From Ptychodera flava (taxonomy: Eukaryota > Hemichordata > Enteropneusta > Ptychoderidae), in the NCBI RefSeq assembly GCF_041260155.1, contig NC_091935.1, positions 40,447,303 through 40,511,302 of the forward strand: a DNA stretch of 64,000 bases, in the 5' to 3' direction. The position numbers and the translations under genes are program-made. The notes under the pieces are model-generated. The model was not told where the DNA came from and made no database searches. It saw only the letters and a list, made by a program, of their open reading frames with translations. Every line of letters begins with the position of its first letter. The first letter of the stretch is position 1. Positions 12,801-24,800 of this stretch are shown piece after piece.

Positions 12801-15800
12801 ATAACTTTCCATATTCGAATTCCCCTAAAGCTTACAGAAGTTATAAATGAGTGGTTTTCACCATACTGGATGTAGAACTTAATCTCAATAAAGACGCTGC
12901 ATTGGCTGTTATCTTTTTGTAACAACTAGAAACTAACAATTCTAATACTCAACTACAGATTGACACACTCCAGGGCTCGAAATAACTTTTTTCCCTGGTA
13001 GTCCCGTTGGGCTACCATTTCTGAAGTTGGTAGTCCAGTGACAAGGTCTGGTAGCCCATGCATGTATGAAGAGGGGTTTTTTTGTGAAAGATATTTTTAT
13101 TTATATCTAGATATTGAACGATTTATTTTGCATGATTCTATCCAGAAAGTGAATTTTCTAGTCTAGATCAATACCTGCCAATAGCCTTAGGAGAACGGTA
13201 TAGCATGTGCAGTGGACAACGTTGACGCCTCAAAGTTTGACGACCTATTCACACATACGCAGAGCTTATATGCAACAAAGTCGACATGTCCTTTCTGTGT
13301 CCAGCTTGGTTGACTTTATGTATGAGCGTCGGTCATCTCACAGCGATCAACAACATGTCGCCCACTAAGTAATTTCATATCCCAGGCTTTGGTAGTCCGT
13401 GTAGGCTACCATTTCATTCGTTTTGGTAGCCCCAGGGAAAAGTTGGTAGTCTGTGGACGCGGGACTACCGCTAATTTCGAGCCCTGCACTCACAAGGGTT
13501 ATTTCTAGGACCTTTTACAGAAGACACGTCATGTACAGTACACGTGTCAATTTTTTTAAACAAACATGTTAACCACATGTACCTTGCAACAGTTGCTGCT
13601 GGAATTCATATAACATATGAAAAGCCGTACACCTGTCATGGAACTTACAAAATCACTTCAAAACTACAAAATAAATTGTAATTGATTATAATTACCCCTA
13701 GAATTGATCTATGATGCAAAGACCATCTAGTGAATGATTTCCTAAATAAATGTATTTATCTATAGGTGCTAATTCATTGATGAGCACTGTATGATAATGC
13801 ATACATGTACTTCAAACCATACACTCTCTGGTAAAGACTATCTAGAGTACAAATTATGGCATGACTTGAATTATTAACAAAAGAATTGCTGACCAGATGT
13901 TGTCAGTTGTATTTAGCAATGCTGCAGTCAACCCAATCATGTACAAATTGGCCAAACTCTATCCTCTCTATCATGGGTGTAGGTCACAGCGGCTTGTGTG
14001 ACATAATTTCTGTCCTACATTATGGTACATATATGATATATACACATAACACTTTTTATACAGATAGCCAGCAAACATAAATAAATCAATTTAAAATGAT
14101 ACGCTCTGACTATGTCTGCCACTTGAGAAACATTAATTTCAGAATTTCTTAAGACTGAGCTATATTTGTCAGATTATGATAAACTTGTTGCAAAACTTAA
14201 TGTTTTGCAATTATGGATTTATTACTTTCTCACTGGTAATACAAATGTAAAACAAATAGTGTCCTGCATGTTTGACTCATTCTGTTAAAACAAAATTATA
14301 AATAAAACACATTCATGATGCATCTTACCAGATGTCATTTTGTATTCTTCATTTCATTAAATTCTGTTTGTTGATACACAATTGCTCATGTACAAGATGA
14401 ACATGTTGCATATGCATTTACTATTATTACAGCAGCAATACTACCTACAAATCTGATGGCACTAGCAACAACTACCTTAACGCAATGTATGTAAGTCTAT
14501 TTCTTTATGCTGTGTGATTACACACATTCAATACATAACTTTAAATACTGAACCTACAGACATTTACCAAGATGTGAAATATTGCACACAGCAAATATGA
14601 CAATCATTATATATTGCGTCCATAAAACACTTTGGTATCACCTATTATTCCAAGATAAAATACTGCCTATCATTCAGTTGTAAGCGCTAGTGTGACACTT
14701 GTGGTTTGATTTGCAAGGAAAACATGTAAAACAGAAATAACTTTAAGAAATGGTAACATACAAGATTTCTGGACAATTTAATCTTCAGATGCATCCCATC
14801 AGTTGACTTGGTCATTAAAAAAAAGTTTGATCATCTACATTTTCACGCTTTCGAAATCAAAAGGTCCACTGTCATTAAAGTTCAAATTCACTGTATCTTT
14901 TAATGACTGCAGCACTATCAAATTGCCTCTTTCCATGAAATTTGTGCAGAAAAACTTTAACATCATTCATATTTATAAAGACATTCATTTACTCCTATCT
15001 GAGATTTATATTCATTACAAATCTGAGCAAAAAACACAGCTTTTTTCAGTTGTTGATCATGGATTGATTCTCCTTGATCATGGATTGTTTTACAGTGTTT
15101 GTTTGTCTTTTTATGTGTTGCCATGACAATTGCCAAGTTTGGGATACCATAGTCATATTGTATTGAATAGAATTCATCATGGTGATTTTATTAACCAGAA
15201 ATGATGATGGTGGGATGCTATGGTCAGTATTAGAAGTACATCCATGCTCTGGGCCTAAAATGTACATATTCTCTTGTAAATCACTCCTGTCCCCTGTCAA
15301 ATCCCTTATCACAAGTACAAGTGGTACGTTGTGCATAAAGGACAGTCATTATTTCACTTCAAAGATGCTATATCTGTCGTCGTCGCCCCCCCCCCCCGAA
15401 ACCAACACGAATAATAATGAACGATATGTAATGAACACATAATTAAAATTTACACAGGAAAGACAGAGGACGAGGGCAAATGCAAGCCAGTTGTTGTTGT
15501 ACTTCAAGAAAAGAAAGAATGCATGGAAAGCGGTTGAAAAGTAGCACTAAGACAGTTTGTAAATTACAATGACGTTTTATAACGGAGTTCCCAATCCTTA
15601 TCCTTTAGGAACACGTTTTGTGAAATGAATATTATGTGTCTGTCCGAAACCATTTCAGAGTGGGGTTTCCTTTTCAGAGCAATGTAAACATAACATGGCT
15701 GTGAGTATGAGTTCCGCACGACTGATACCGCGATCCAGGTTGAAACAGGTCTATAATTACAGTAAGATACTGGCGACAATGTGATTCGGTGTCCAATAGC

Positions 15801-16093
15801 TACCCTACACATTGAAAAAATTGTATGTGTAAGGTTTTTGGCGTGTTTATGACTGTTGTGACCTTACTCGATGAGCTGACGCTGGGCAGAATATCATCAG
15901 TGTTCGGAAGCATTAACATGTAATAATAAGACTCGAATCAAACCTTTGGGTAAGTGTGCAGAGGGTAGGTCTGTTCGCATACGTCCACACATGGTGATAC
16001 GTCGTCTAATATGTTGTCAAAGACGTCCGAGGAACGGGCATATTGCGACAGAAAGGTAAGGATCAGTGTTACACAAACAGCATTCGCCGCCAT
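6729..16093 (-). CDS. TMEM59: TMEM59, transmembrane protein 59
   Basis: Single-pass type I membrane protein of Golgi and late endosomes. In vertebrates it retains cargo in the Golgi and binds ATG16L1 to promote LC3 lipidation. I join six exons: 16093-15944, 10522-10417, 9096-9002, 8690-8490, 7822-7569 and 6878-6729, about 318 residues against 323 in human. A signal peptide (about residues 1-23) is followed by a Cys-rich lumenal domain with TYPLHTYPK, ACKRGCRMFSI, ACQEAY and ACNLGCQNQLPFA. One TM segment contains LLWLCCAT, and the tail contains KLSIYGDLEYLNE. All junctions are GT–AG with matching phase except at exon 4, whose 201-nt length leaves the frame one base short. I chose the ATG at 16093 (A at -3, G at +4) because an in-frame ATG at 16159 would bury the signal peptide. 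Identity is firm; the exact exon 4 reading is not. Confidence 0.93.
7569..7822 (-). CDS. TMEM59: TMEM59 exon 5
   Basis: Encodes the acidic juxtamembrane stretch (NDDGEKG, ISDGDDSND), the transmembrane helix (WVLSATIFLSSMALLWLCC) and the start of the cytosolic tail (TVTAPDQRVRKE). Donor GAG|GTGAGA, phase 0. Confidence 0.92.
8490..8690 (-). CDS. TMEM59: TMEM59 exon 4, frame one base short
   Basis: After the acceptor TTCAG the first frame gives LAGEPSPIHVLEP, like human MPKMHLLFP. From about 8652 the homologous reading is one frame over: TYVLVRHFYNNFLDNAKSYV and then NGKVYMFQSQPQI, like human DDGKIVIFQSKPEI. The exon is 201 nt where its neighbours' phases need one more base. A lost T in a TT pair near 8651-8653 (CCTATG from CCTTATG) would explain it, as a sequencing or assembly error or a true allele. 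Confidence 0.8.
9002..9096 (-). CDS. TMEM59: TMEM59 exon 3
   Basis: Completes the Ala-Cys pair across the junction and encodes ACQEAYTLPGNMYACNLGCQ, then NQLPFAKKRVEE, ending at a GTAAGT donor, phase 0. The Cys spacing matches vertebrate TMEM59. Confidence 0.93.
9439..9561. repeat. Long hairpin in TMEM59 intron 2
   Basis: An arm beginning ATATTATTGCCTGAATACAT (9439-9494) pairs with its reverse complement (9507-9561), leaving a loop of about 12 nt. Pairing is near-perfect over about 55 bp, so the hairpin is young or under correction. A separate 14-bp palindrome CAGTGCGCGCACTG lies nearby at 9305-9318. Confidence 0.85.
10417..10522 (-). CDS. TMEM59: TMEM59 exon 2
   Basis: Begins AEHLFACKRGCRMFS after a CTATAG acceptor and ends in TIHCNA at a G|GTACAG donor, phase 1. 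Human has ELYACQRGCRLFS at the same place. Confidence 0.93.
10523..12970. other. TMEM59 intron 1, distal part
   Basis: AT-rich intron sequence without exons. The only structure seen is the hairpin at 11877-11899. The short open frames carry no domain. Confidence 0.6.
11877..11899. repeat. 10-bp-stem hairpin
   Basis: GGTCATATGG, GAG, CCATATGACC. A near-identical stem, GGTCGTATGG, occurs inside the TTAA-flanked MITE at 25785-25807, so this may be a fragment of that family. Confidence 0.7.
12971..13486. mobile_element. Non-autonomous hAT-like element, CAGGGCTCGAAAT ends
   Basis: Terminal inverted repeats run from CAGGGCTCGAAATAAC at the left to CTAATTTCGAGCCCTG at the right, with internal TGGTAG and GGGCTACC motifs mirrored near each end. 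The insertion is flanked by a perfect 5-bp duplication, CACTC (12966-12970 and 13487-13491). It is 516 bp with no transposase. CAGGG-type ends suit hAT elements. Canonical hATs duplicate 8 bp; some described groups duplicate 5 or 6. Confidence 0.85.
13487..15943. other. TMEM59 intron 1, proximal part
   Basis: AT-rich intron with no repeat block or exon recognised. Overlapping open frames around 14803-15442 on both strands show no domain and are probably chance. A poly-C run lies at about 15388-15397. Confidence 0.55.
15944..16093 (-). CDS. TMEM59: TMEM59 exon 1
   Basis: Encodes residues 1-50: signal peptide (hydrophobic CVTLILTFLS), mature start near SSDVFDNIL, and the conserved YPLHTYPK ending exactly at the donor AAG|GTTTGA. 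That donor is weak. Intron phase 0. Confidence 0.92.
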
Positions 16094-16210
16094 CTTGAAT
16101 ACCCGAATAATCCTAAAGTCTCGTATTGTGCGAGAGCGAGAGTAGCTTGTCTCGTTCACTGCATGCAGGCAAGTTGTGCAGGTAGGTAGCAGTTCTCGAA
16201 ATGAATTTTA
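16094..16210 (-). promoter_or_regulatory. TMEM59 5'UTR and proximal promoter region
   Basis: About 117 bp separate the TMEM59 start codon from the end of the large TTA-flanked element. The region holds CG dinucleotides (TCTCGTTCAC, GCGAGAGCGAG) and no TATA box near the start. Transcription probably starts here or inside the transposon edge, so the insertion borders or forms part of the promoter. Inferred from position only. Confidence 0.4.
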
Positions 16211-17255
16211 GGGGAGAACCATTTGATTTCTGGGGGGTGGGGGGCGTGGAGGATTTTGAGAAAAAAAATTTGTCACCAGGTGAGATAGAAGAAAATAAAA
16301 AAAATTGTCATAACAGACAGAAGTGAAAAAAACAATTGTCACAATGCACCAGAAATTAGCAAAATTTGGAAACCTTATTCTCATGCATTCTTTGCCGGCG
16401 CACCGCCTGCAAATGTTTTTACCACAAGCAATTTTTATGTTTTTTCCCCAGCACTTATGATATAAGCATGCACTACATAGGTCTACTTTACACCTCAGTA
16501 CACTCAATGTTTTCCTTCCCTTTTCTGACCCAAGAAATCATATTTCAGGATTTCTATTGCAATATCTCAATGGCATAGGCACTATGAAGGGGACTATTTG
16601 ACTTCTGTAAATTGTGAAAATTTAAAACACAATACAGGAGTCAATAAACTAGTGCTAAAACCAATATATTATTCTCTCAATATTCCACACAAGATAAATG
16701 CAATGATCCTTTTTTTTCACCATATCGTAATATTAAACAAACTTGGTAGAGCCGATGTGTGGAGTTGCCCTCACTTTCCTTTATATGAACTGTTTTTCAC
16801 AAATTGTATTGTCATTTTTGGTTGTTGAATATTGTGACTCAAACGCTGATCATGCAAAAAATGTAAAATATATCAGTGTTCAATGTCATTTTCAAACAGT
16901 TTTACCGAGTGCAAAATAAACTGAAACTCCTCTCAGATTGCACTTAAACATATCAATTTCTCAAAATTTACAATACGAGAGGGGGAACCCCCCTCTCGTG
17001 CTCTCCCCTTGGGGTATTCTAACAGTTTCACTTAGTAAAAAAGTTAAAAAACACCTCTCAGATTGCACCAGGCTGCACCATTGCACACATCTTAAAAATT
17101 TCCATGCAAGATAGGAGAAAGCCCCTGTGACACTTTCCCCCTAAGCCTCTCGCGTGTTCTCCCCCAGTACTTTCAAATTCTGCGTGGTCAGATATCCTAG
17201 TGAAAAACCCTGTCATAATACCCATCCAATTAAAAAATAGTGACAATGTCACTGG

Positions 17256-17797
17256 TCGCTCCAATATAGTTATCAAAACAAGCTAAAATCAAGCTAAAAG
17301 ATTTTTTTATCACAAATAGAAACAATTCCCCAAATAAAATAAAATTATGCAAATTTCACCAGAATTTGATCAAATCTTACTGACGTCACCCGTAAAAACC
17401 TCTACACTAAGTTTCAACTCAATCGGACGTGTGGTTTCAGAGAAAAAAAATTTTGATCAAAAATGAAAAAAATAGCCCAAAAATGCAAATATGCAAATTT
17501 CACCACGATTTGCCCAAATTTGGGAAAGGTCACTCCTATGCACTTCCATACCAAGTTTCAAATCAATCAGACTTGTGGTTTCAGAGAAGAAGATTTTTTG
17601 ACCAAAAATGGGAGAAAATTACCAAAAAATTCATGAAAAATAGCAAGTCCAAGATACTGACCCAAGATGTGCACAATCATTTCAGGTCAGCCCAAAGTAC
17701 TTACATGCTAATTTTTCATCTAATCTGCTCAGTGGCTATTGAGATTTCAATAAAATGTAAACTTGTAAACATATATACATATGGCTATGGGAGCTAA
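17256..17797 (+). mobile_element. Short copy of the CGCTCC...GGGAGC repeat element
   Basis: Starts with CGCTCCAATATAGTTATC, preceded by the small palindrome AGTGACAATGTCACT, and ends CATATATACATATGGCTATG then GGAGCTAA. Units between share phrases such as GTTTCAA and TTTTTTGACCAAAAATGG. The same 5' motif recurs at 27726; the same 3' end recurs at 19304 and, varied, at 30358. The interior holds about three diverged units and no transposase. Confidence 0.6.
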
Positions 17798-17973
17798 CAA
17801 GCGACCCAATGGTCGACAGAGCTCTGCTGTGTTATGTAGAGAGCAACTTTTTGTGACATATGTATTGATGAAGAGGGTTGAGATCTTTGATAGCTCATTT
17901 CAGGATGGCCTGACCTAAAATGGCAAAATTAGCTGCAAAAATACAAAATTGATGATTTCATCATAATTATGTA

Positions 17974-18900
17974 TAAAAATGTATACCAAATATCAAAGCT
18001 ATCACATGAGTAACTTTTGAGAAACAAATATTTTGACCAAAAACGGCAAAAACTGACCCAAAAATACAAAAAGTGAAGATTTCATCAAATTTCACTATAT
18101 CACACTAAGAGAACCCCCAAGAACCTGTATACCAATTATCAAAGGCATCAGACAAGTAGTTTTTGAGAAACACATTTTTTGACCAAAAATGGCAAAAATT
18201 GCACCAAAAATACAAAATTGCAGATTTCATCATATATTCTGTATATCATATTTAGTTTATCTGTAGGAACCTGTATACCAAATATCAAAGCTGTCAGACG
18301 AGCGGTTTTGATGAAATAAATTTTTGACCAAATATGACAAAAAAATTCCTTAAAAATACAGATTTGCTTATTTCATCACAATTTGAACAAATCCAAGTTG
18401 GGTTATCCCTAGGGACCTGTATACCAAATATCAAAGCTGTCAGACAAGCGGTTTTGATGAAATAAATTTTTGACCAAAAATGACAAAAAAAATCCTTAAA
18501 AATACAGATTTGCTTATTTCATCACAATTTGAACAAATCAAAGTTGGGTTATCCCTAGGGACCTGTATACCAAATATCAAAGCTGTCAGACGAGCGGTTT
18601 TGATGAAATAATTTTTGACCAAAAATGACAAAAAAATTCCTTAAAAATACAGATTTGCTTATTTCATCACAATTTGAACAAATCAAAGTTGGGTTATCCC
18701 TAGGGACCTGTATACCAAATATCAAAGCTGTCAGACGAGCGGTTTTGATAAAATAAATTTTTGACCAAAAATGACAAAAAAATTCCTTAAAAATACAGAT
18801 TTGCTTATTTCATCACAATTTGAACAAATCCAAGTTGGGTTATCCCTAGGGACCTGTATACCAAATATCAAAGCTGTCTGACCAGCGGTTATGAAGAAGA
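17974..18900 (+). repeat. Tandem array with about 146-bp units
   Basis: The phrase ACCTGTATACCAAATATCAA recurs at a spacing of 145-147 bp (GACCTG or AACCTG near 18121, 18267, 18414, 18560, 18705 and 18851). The last four units are nearly identical and the outer ones diverged, as in a locally homogenised array. Each unit carries TTTTTGACCAAAAATGACAA. Confidence 0.85.
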
Positions 18901-19200
18901 AGATTTTTTACCAAAAACGCCTTTTTTGGCACTAATTTGCATATTTTCAACAATATCAAAAAATCAAAAAAAGCACAATCATTTCAGGTCAGCCCAAAGT
19001 ACTTACATGCTAATTTTTCATGTAATCTGCTCAGTGGTTATTGAGATTTTCAATTTTGACTGTTTTTACATTTTTTCACTTAATTTGCATATTTTTGGCA
19101 ATGACAACTTCATTTGAACAAAATCTCATCTACAGCCCATCATCCATGTACACACCAAATATCAAGATGAAATGTGCAGCGGTTTTGGAGTTTTTGATGT

Positions 19201-19276
19201 TGACGGACAGACATACAGACATACAGACATACAGACATACGGACATACAGACATACAGACATACATACATACAGAC
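19201..19276. repeat. AGACATAC microsatellite
   Basis: About nine copies of the octamer AGACATAC with a few changes. It forms the tail of the preceding repeat element. Confidence 0.9.
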
Positions 19277-19872
19277 ATTTCCCTAGCCTATAAGAATAGT
19301 TTCCATTGCCATATATACATATGGCTATGGGAGCTAAAAATATACTTTATGGTTAGATACTGCGTGAATTTTATTGTGACTTTGAATTTCGTTTTTTAAG
19401 GGTTCACCTTTTTTGAACCATCATGAGATAACTGATGATAGTCTAGCAGGGTACATCAGGATTTGAAAGGTCTTTACTGTTGCTGTATTTTGTAAATTTT
19501 ACAATTACATGTATTGGTATTTAACTTTTCTAAGTGGGGGGATCAGTCAAAATTTCAGAGTTAGAGAGGGAGGTTACTCAAATTTATCATGGTTGGCGAG
19601 GGCTGGGGGTCACTCAAAATTTCAGAGTTTCAGGCCGTAAATAATGACGACTCCCTTATATACAACGCGTTACAAACTTGATGACCAATAAAAAAAATTT
19701 GCACTGCTAACCCATTTGGAAAGAAAAAATTGATGGAGGTCTGACAGTAGAAAAAAAAAATTGCTGTCACTCTGACAGGAAAAAAAAATTTGCTCCCATA
19801 CCCACTTCCTCCATGCCCCCCCCCCGAAATCAAATGGTTCTCCCCTTAGCTCACATTTGTCACGCGGGTGCC

Positions 19873-19874
<2 letters not shown>

Positions 19875-19944
<70 letters not shown>

Positions 19945-19964
19945 CACCACACACACACACACAC

Positions 19965-20013
<49 letters not shown>

Positions 20014-20020
20014 TATATAT
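19875..20020. repeat. CA/TA dinucleotide microsatellite
   Basis: About 95 bp of (AC)n with two CC interruptions, then about 50 bp of (TA)n. It lies just beyond the right end of the TTA-flanked element. Confidence 0.95.
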
Positions 20021-20080
20021 GTAGCATCATATATGTAGCATCTTATATGTATATCTGTAGTATCTGTATCAATCAATCAA

Positions 20081-20195
20081 TCTTTATAATACTCAATTCC
20101 TCACACTAGAGTAGAGAGTGTGGTATGGTACTTTGTCCAATTTTGGAATGTACCATAACATACTCTCTACTAGTGTAAGTTGAGTATAATAAAGA
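20081..20195. mobile_element. Foldback MITE, about 115 bp
   Basis: The arm starting TCTTTATAATACTCAATTCC pairs with the arm ending GTATAATAAAGA. Inner blocks (ACTAGAGTAGAGAGT and ACTCTCTACTAGT) also pair. The loop is short. No coding capacity. Confidence 0.75.
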
Positions 20196-20469
20196 TTCCA
20201 AAATTGGACGAAGTACAAAACTGAACACTTTCAAGAGGACAACAAAGTATCCAAGTATAGTTACCAAATTTGAATTAAATCAGATGTCTACAGAATATGA
20301 CATGTTCACTTTTGATTGGACAGTACTTTACTATGGCGCTGTCATTCGTTTCTGGAATTTGGTGACCAAGGCTTTACGAGTAGATTAAACATCCTGAATT
20401 GAGCACTCTGATTGGTCAATCAACAGTAGATAGTTTTTAAGTTATACAATAAGCAAACTGTTTAACAGT

Positions 20470-21250
20470 GGGAAGGCTATCTGTATGTATGTATGCCCGT
20501 CTTCGTCAGAAACAACAAAACCACAGCACCTGACATCTTGCTGTAAAATTGGTGTACAGGTGTACCTAGGGGTGGAGATGTGAATTTGCTTCAAATGAAC
20601 ATGTTAGTGTCAAAAATATATGCAAATAAGGTAAAAAAAGGGCAAAATCCTTGAAATTGCTGAATTTTTGTAACTACGAGTAGATTTCATTGAAACTTTG
20701 TATGCAGGTGATGTAAGTTTTGAGTTTTGTGCAAATTGAGTTGAAATTTTCAGACTCATATTTTGGGGCCAATTTTCCAAATTTTTGGTCAAAACATCTT
20801 TTCTTTGAAACAAGTTGTCTAATTATTTTGAAACTTTGGTATACATGATCTAAGGCTGACCTCTGTTAGTTTGTGAAATTGTCGTGAAATATTTTATTTG
20901 TATTTTAGAGCAATTTTTCCCATTTTGGGTCAAAAAATCATTTTCTTTGTAATTGCTTGTCTTATTGCTATGGAAACTTGGTATGCATTTCCTAGGGGTA
21001 AACTTTAAGTTTGTTCATATTGTGGTGAACTTTGCATATTTGTATTTTTGAGTTATTTTTCTCCTTTTATTGTCAAAAAATTCTTCACTGAAATTGCTGG
21101 TCCGATTTCTAAGAAATTTGAAACAAAGGTTCTCGGGGACAATTTATGTCAGTAACGTTCAAATTGTGCCGAAACAAGCAATATTGTATCTTGGGGACAA
21201 TTTTGCTGTTTTTGATACAAAAAAAAAGCTAAATATCTCACGCTAGAATT
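20470..21250 (-). mobile_element. Reversed copy of the 146-bp-unit element
   Basis: Reads as the reverse complement of the family at 28.6-30.4 kb: a CTGTATGTATGTATG tail first, then a block matching 30150-30290, then diverged units containing TTTTGGTCAAAA and GAAACTTTGGTATAC. The boundary at about 21250 is approximate. Intergenic. Confidence 0.6.
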
Positions 21251-21699
21251 CCCGGATCCAATTGCAAGATACATGCTCAAATGTGAATAGGATGTTCAAA
21301 ATTAATGAAGTATCAATTATCAAAGTATGATAATGAGCATTATATTACCATGCCCTGCCCGTCGCATTTTGATTGGTCGAGCTGAACCATGTGACTGACC
21401 ACAAATACACAGTAATGGTTTGTTTACAGGCCCGTGAATATGAATAATAAGATTAGCAACTCAAAGTATCGTTAAACTTTACAGCTCAAAAGTAAATCAT
21501 GATCAATCACAAAATAAAATGGAGCACTTGTAGGTCAAGTTGAGATACTTTTTTCTGAAAACATCTCCGGATTTGCCAATTTTTTACAGTGCGTGACAGT
21601 GCATCGCGTATTGCTCAGTTTCTGGGGCCCAGCTGTCGTTCGCTCCTGAAATTTTTCGGAAATTTTGACGGTTTTCTTTGGTTCGCTGATAATATAATG

Positions 21700-21843
21700 G
21701 AAATAACACACTCCGCTCTGACCATTAACGTCAGAGGAAAGCCAAATTAACGGGCTCAGCAAGCCTCGCCCGTTAATTTTTGGCTTTCCTCTCGCCCTTG
21801 CCCACAAATAAATGTTAATGGTCAGCGCATCGCCCGTTATTTC
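21700..21843. mobile_element. Foldback MITE, about 144 bp
   Basis: GAAATAACACACTCC, CTGACCATTAACG and GAGGAAAGCC with TTAACGGG on the left pair in order with CCCGTTAATTTTTGGC, TTCCTC, TTAATGGTCAG and CGTTATTTC on the right. The right arm is slightly longer. Confidence 0.75.
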
Positions 21844-24800
21844 TATAGTAAAAGTGTAAACTTATAGAAAATCTCAATGACTGTGAGTCAGAATTTTACA
21901 TGTTGGTGATGATTTGTACAGAAACACAAACAAAGACTTCACAGCCAATAATAAGTTTTCTAATACATTGCTGCTTGATGGATTACCAAATACTGTTTAC
22001 ATAAATTCCATGCAATACATTACAAGAGGATATCTTCACTTTGATATGGTAGATTGTATCACCAATTTTGATGTACATCTGCATGGTATTGTATATCTGT
22101 GTGTCCATTGTAACAGTTGCCAACCATTACATAGTTCGCCTTGGTATTTGATGGATGGTGTATCAATTTGTGCAAAGATGCACTTGACATTATGAGAATT
22201 ACAAGGTACAGCCTATAGAAGCAGTCAAATACATGGTATGTAAACTCAATCTGGCCTGCAACATTGAACCAAATGTGAGCAAAGAGTTATTAATGCTTTT
22301 TAAAAATATAATCATACACATTTCGTCATTTTAACGGCCAGGGATAATTAAAACATGTACACAGTAAACGGAAGTAATTGTGTTTGGCCTCAATCCCCCT
22401 CCCCTCCTCCCCTAAATGAAAGTTTGGAAGTGCGAAAATCCAACCAAGCCTCACTCTGTATCAGCATACCAACAGTTGGTAATTACGTTGGTATGAAATC
22501 ATGCATACGTTACTCAGCTCCCCCCCCCTCCCCGTATGAAATCGTGCATACAGTACTGAAGGCCCCTCCACCAAACCCACGCGGCATACCCCCTCTAAAA
22601 TCAATCTTTGTTCAGCACAAACTTAAACTCAACAATAACGTAACCGATGGAATGAAATGAAACAGTGTATCCAAAATGACTGTTAAAGTATTTTACTCGT
22701 GAACTGAACCACATGGATGTCAAAAGAATACTGGCGTAGCGCCGGTGCCGCACTGTCCGGGTACATGCCAAACAATATAGTGATATTTTGCAATAGGGCC
22801 TACATAAAAACATGTAGCAAGATGTTGTAATATGAAAATATGTAGTGCCATTTTTGCGCACAGTAATCGAAATACAACCGAACCCCCTCCCCTAAATACA
22901 GTACTTTGTATTTTAATTATCCATGGCCCCTTACATACGGGTGTAGCAACATATTTGCACATGTCAATTTTACTTCCTATGCATTTCATGTATTTCCGCA
23001 TACTTTACACAAAATATCAATAAGCCAAGGTGGTTGTTTTAGCAAAATTGAACTTTATTTGCCCCAAAGATAATGAGTATTGACAAATGGTGTTGTTGAG
23101 CTGTACATCATGCTTGTCAATTCCATTTAGAAAATGGGAAAACAAAATGCATTATTTTTGAAGGAGTTATTGCTTCTTTCCTTTCCTTTCCATATTGGAT
23201 AGCAGGGCTTATCTACCAATATACTATAACTATAATAAAACATTATCAACTGTTGAAGTAACTCTTTCAATACTGCTTGAAAGAAATTTAGAACTTCTTG
23301 GCACATCACTTTGACACAGTGTTTCTTCAATAACTTATACCATAGTTTTCTGAATAGCTTCAAGCTTCAACTACCACACCATATTCTGTACAAGCTGTAC
23401 AGTATATTCCCAGGGGACCTTTTACTTGAGTTGGACATAGCAATAAATTTTCTTATATATTATCATTAAATTTTCATTGCATCTTTGTAAGACACTTATT
23501 GTCTTTAGCAGCACTGCTGGTAAAGAGCTCCTTGGCTCAAAATAACATCACTGTTTGGCAGAACTATTGGCATTTATTTGAACTTAATGGGTACATCCAA
23601 ATTCTTACCATAATATTAATTCTCAATTCACCCTCAATTCTAAGTCAATTCAAACTTGTAAATAAATCCATAATTGTTTGATAGTCAACCTATTCGTTGT
23701 AATTATAGGAGTATTTGCCTTACTGCCCTACTGATACCAATGGGGTTGACTCCAAACTGAATGCTCTCCACCTATTTGCCAAACTACACTACAGATTATC
23801 CAACTGGGCCAGAATCCTAAACTGGATGCTAAGTCTGACTGAAGAGAGGTGACTTTAATAAGTCTGTATGAAAAAGCAAGCAGAAATCTTTCATTGGAAA
23901 AATACCATTCCAGAATATTTGATAAAAATTGCTTATAATGTTGGTCACCAAAAAAGTCCTGAAAACTACAACAATTATTCAGAGAAATAGCAATTTAATA
24001 TTTACAGATTTTCACTTTTGTTTAAAAAAAGAAAGAACTAAAAGCAGACAACAATGTCCCAAATGGTTTCACAAAATATGCAAATCTTCACAATAAGATG
24101 GTATAAGGCATTTAAGTTTCATGACAGATTATTCTTACAAGGTCAACAGAAGAGAAATGGGTACTTGCTGTAAATATCAGTTTGACATGTGGTCTGGAAC
24201 TAAACACAACACAGCAATATTGTCATGATTTTCAAATCTGCAGATTCTTACACATAAGACACAAATGTTACTTATGAATATGAACAATTTCAGTTTCATA
24301 CAAAGATTAAATGTCTTACATAATATAAATACATTTATGGAAATCCATTTCAGCCATGAAACAAACAATACGGGTATATCACTACACATAGGAAGAAACA
24401 TATTCAACCAGTATACAAACATATGCCAAAAATCTTGCCAGTTAATAGTGAAACTGAAGTATGGTTGTTTTTTCATGCAATGTCAGCATGCTTTGACTTA
24501 GTCAATGTCTGTCACATCTGTCTCACATAGTATTGAAATACACAACTCATTCAAAGAGTTTGAATGAAATATTCACTTTACTCAGAAATTTCTGGCCAAG
24601 TAAAAAGAGCCTTTAAAATGAAGCTGTGTTCAGAAAGTTGCAAGAATGCTTGTGTTTGACACTAAATGGCATTGAAAGGACAGAGAGTGTAAGCAAAAAC
24701 AAAGTTATTGACGCTGTACTTTGTAAAAATATCTGAAGATACAAATTAGAATACATCACACAGTCAAATGCAAAGTACTGCACAGCTTTCAGAAATTGAT

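Larger units (their letters stand above)
17880..19336 (+). mobile_element. Array-bearing copy of the 146-bp-unit element
   Basis: Contains the tandem array, then a segment (18976-19055) that duplicates 17667-17750, then an AGACATAC microsatellite tail and the end CATATATACATATGGCTATG. The order core array, microsatellite, short palindromic end resembles the pearl/HINE-type elements of molluscs, which is known for such families; membership here is inferred. Confidence 0.6.
16211..19845. mobile_element. 3.6-kb TTA-flanked element with 20-bp terminal inverted repeats
   Basis: The left end, GGGGAGAACCATTTGATTTC, is repeated exactly in reverse complement at the right end, followed inward by G-rich then A-rich tracts in both arms (GGAGGA... 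and AAAAAAATTTG blocks). TTA flanks both ends (16208-16210 and 19846-19848), a plausible 3-bp target duplication. No transposase is visible. The interior is largely the 146-bp tandem-repeat elements at 17256-19336, apparently nested. A 3-bp TWA duplication is typical of Harbinger, but assignment rests on that alone. Confidence 0.7.

Noticed and set aside
16093-16159. Upstream in-frame ATG for TMEM59 at 16159
   Set aside because: It would add 22 charged residues before the signal peptide. The ATG at 16093 has a better context and directly precedes the hydrophobic core.
16208-16507. Cys-rich 99-codon minus-strand frame upstream of TMEM59
   Set aside because: Its end runs through the terminal repeat of the TTA-flanked element and its poly-C tract (RPPPPRNQ). 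No known domain.
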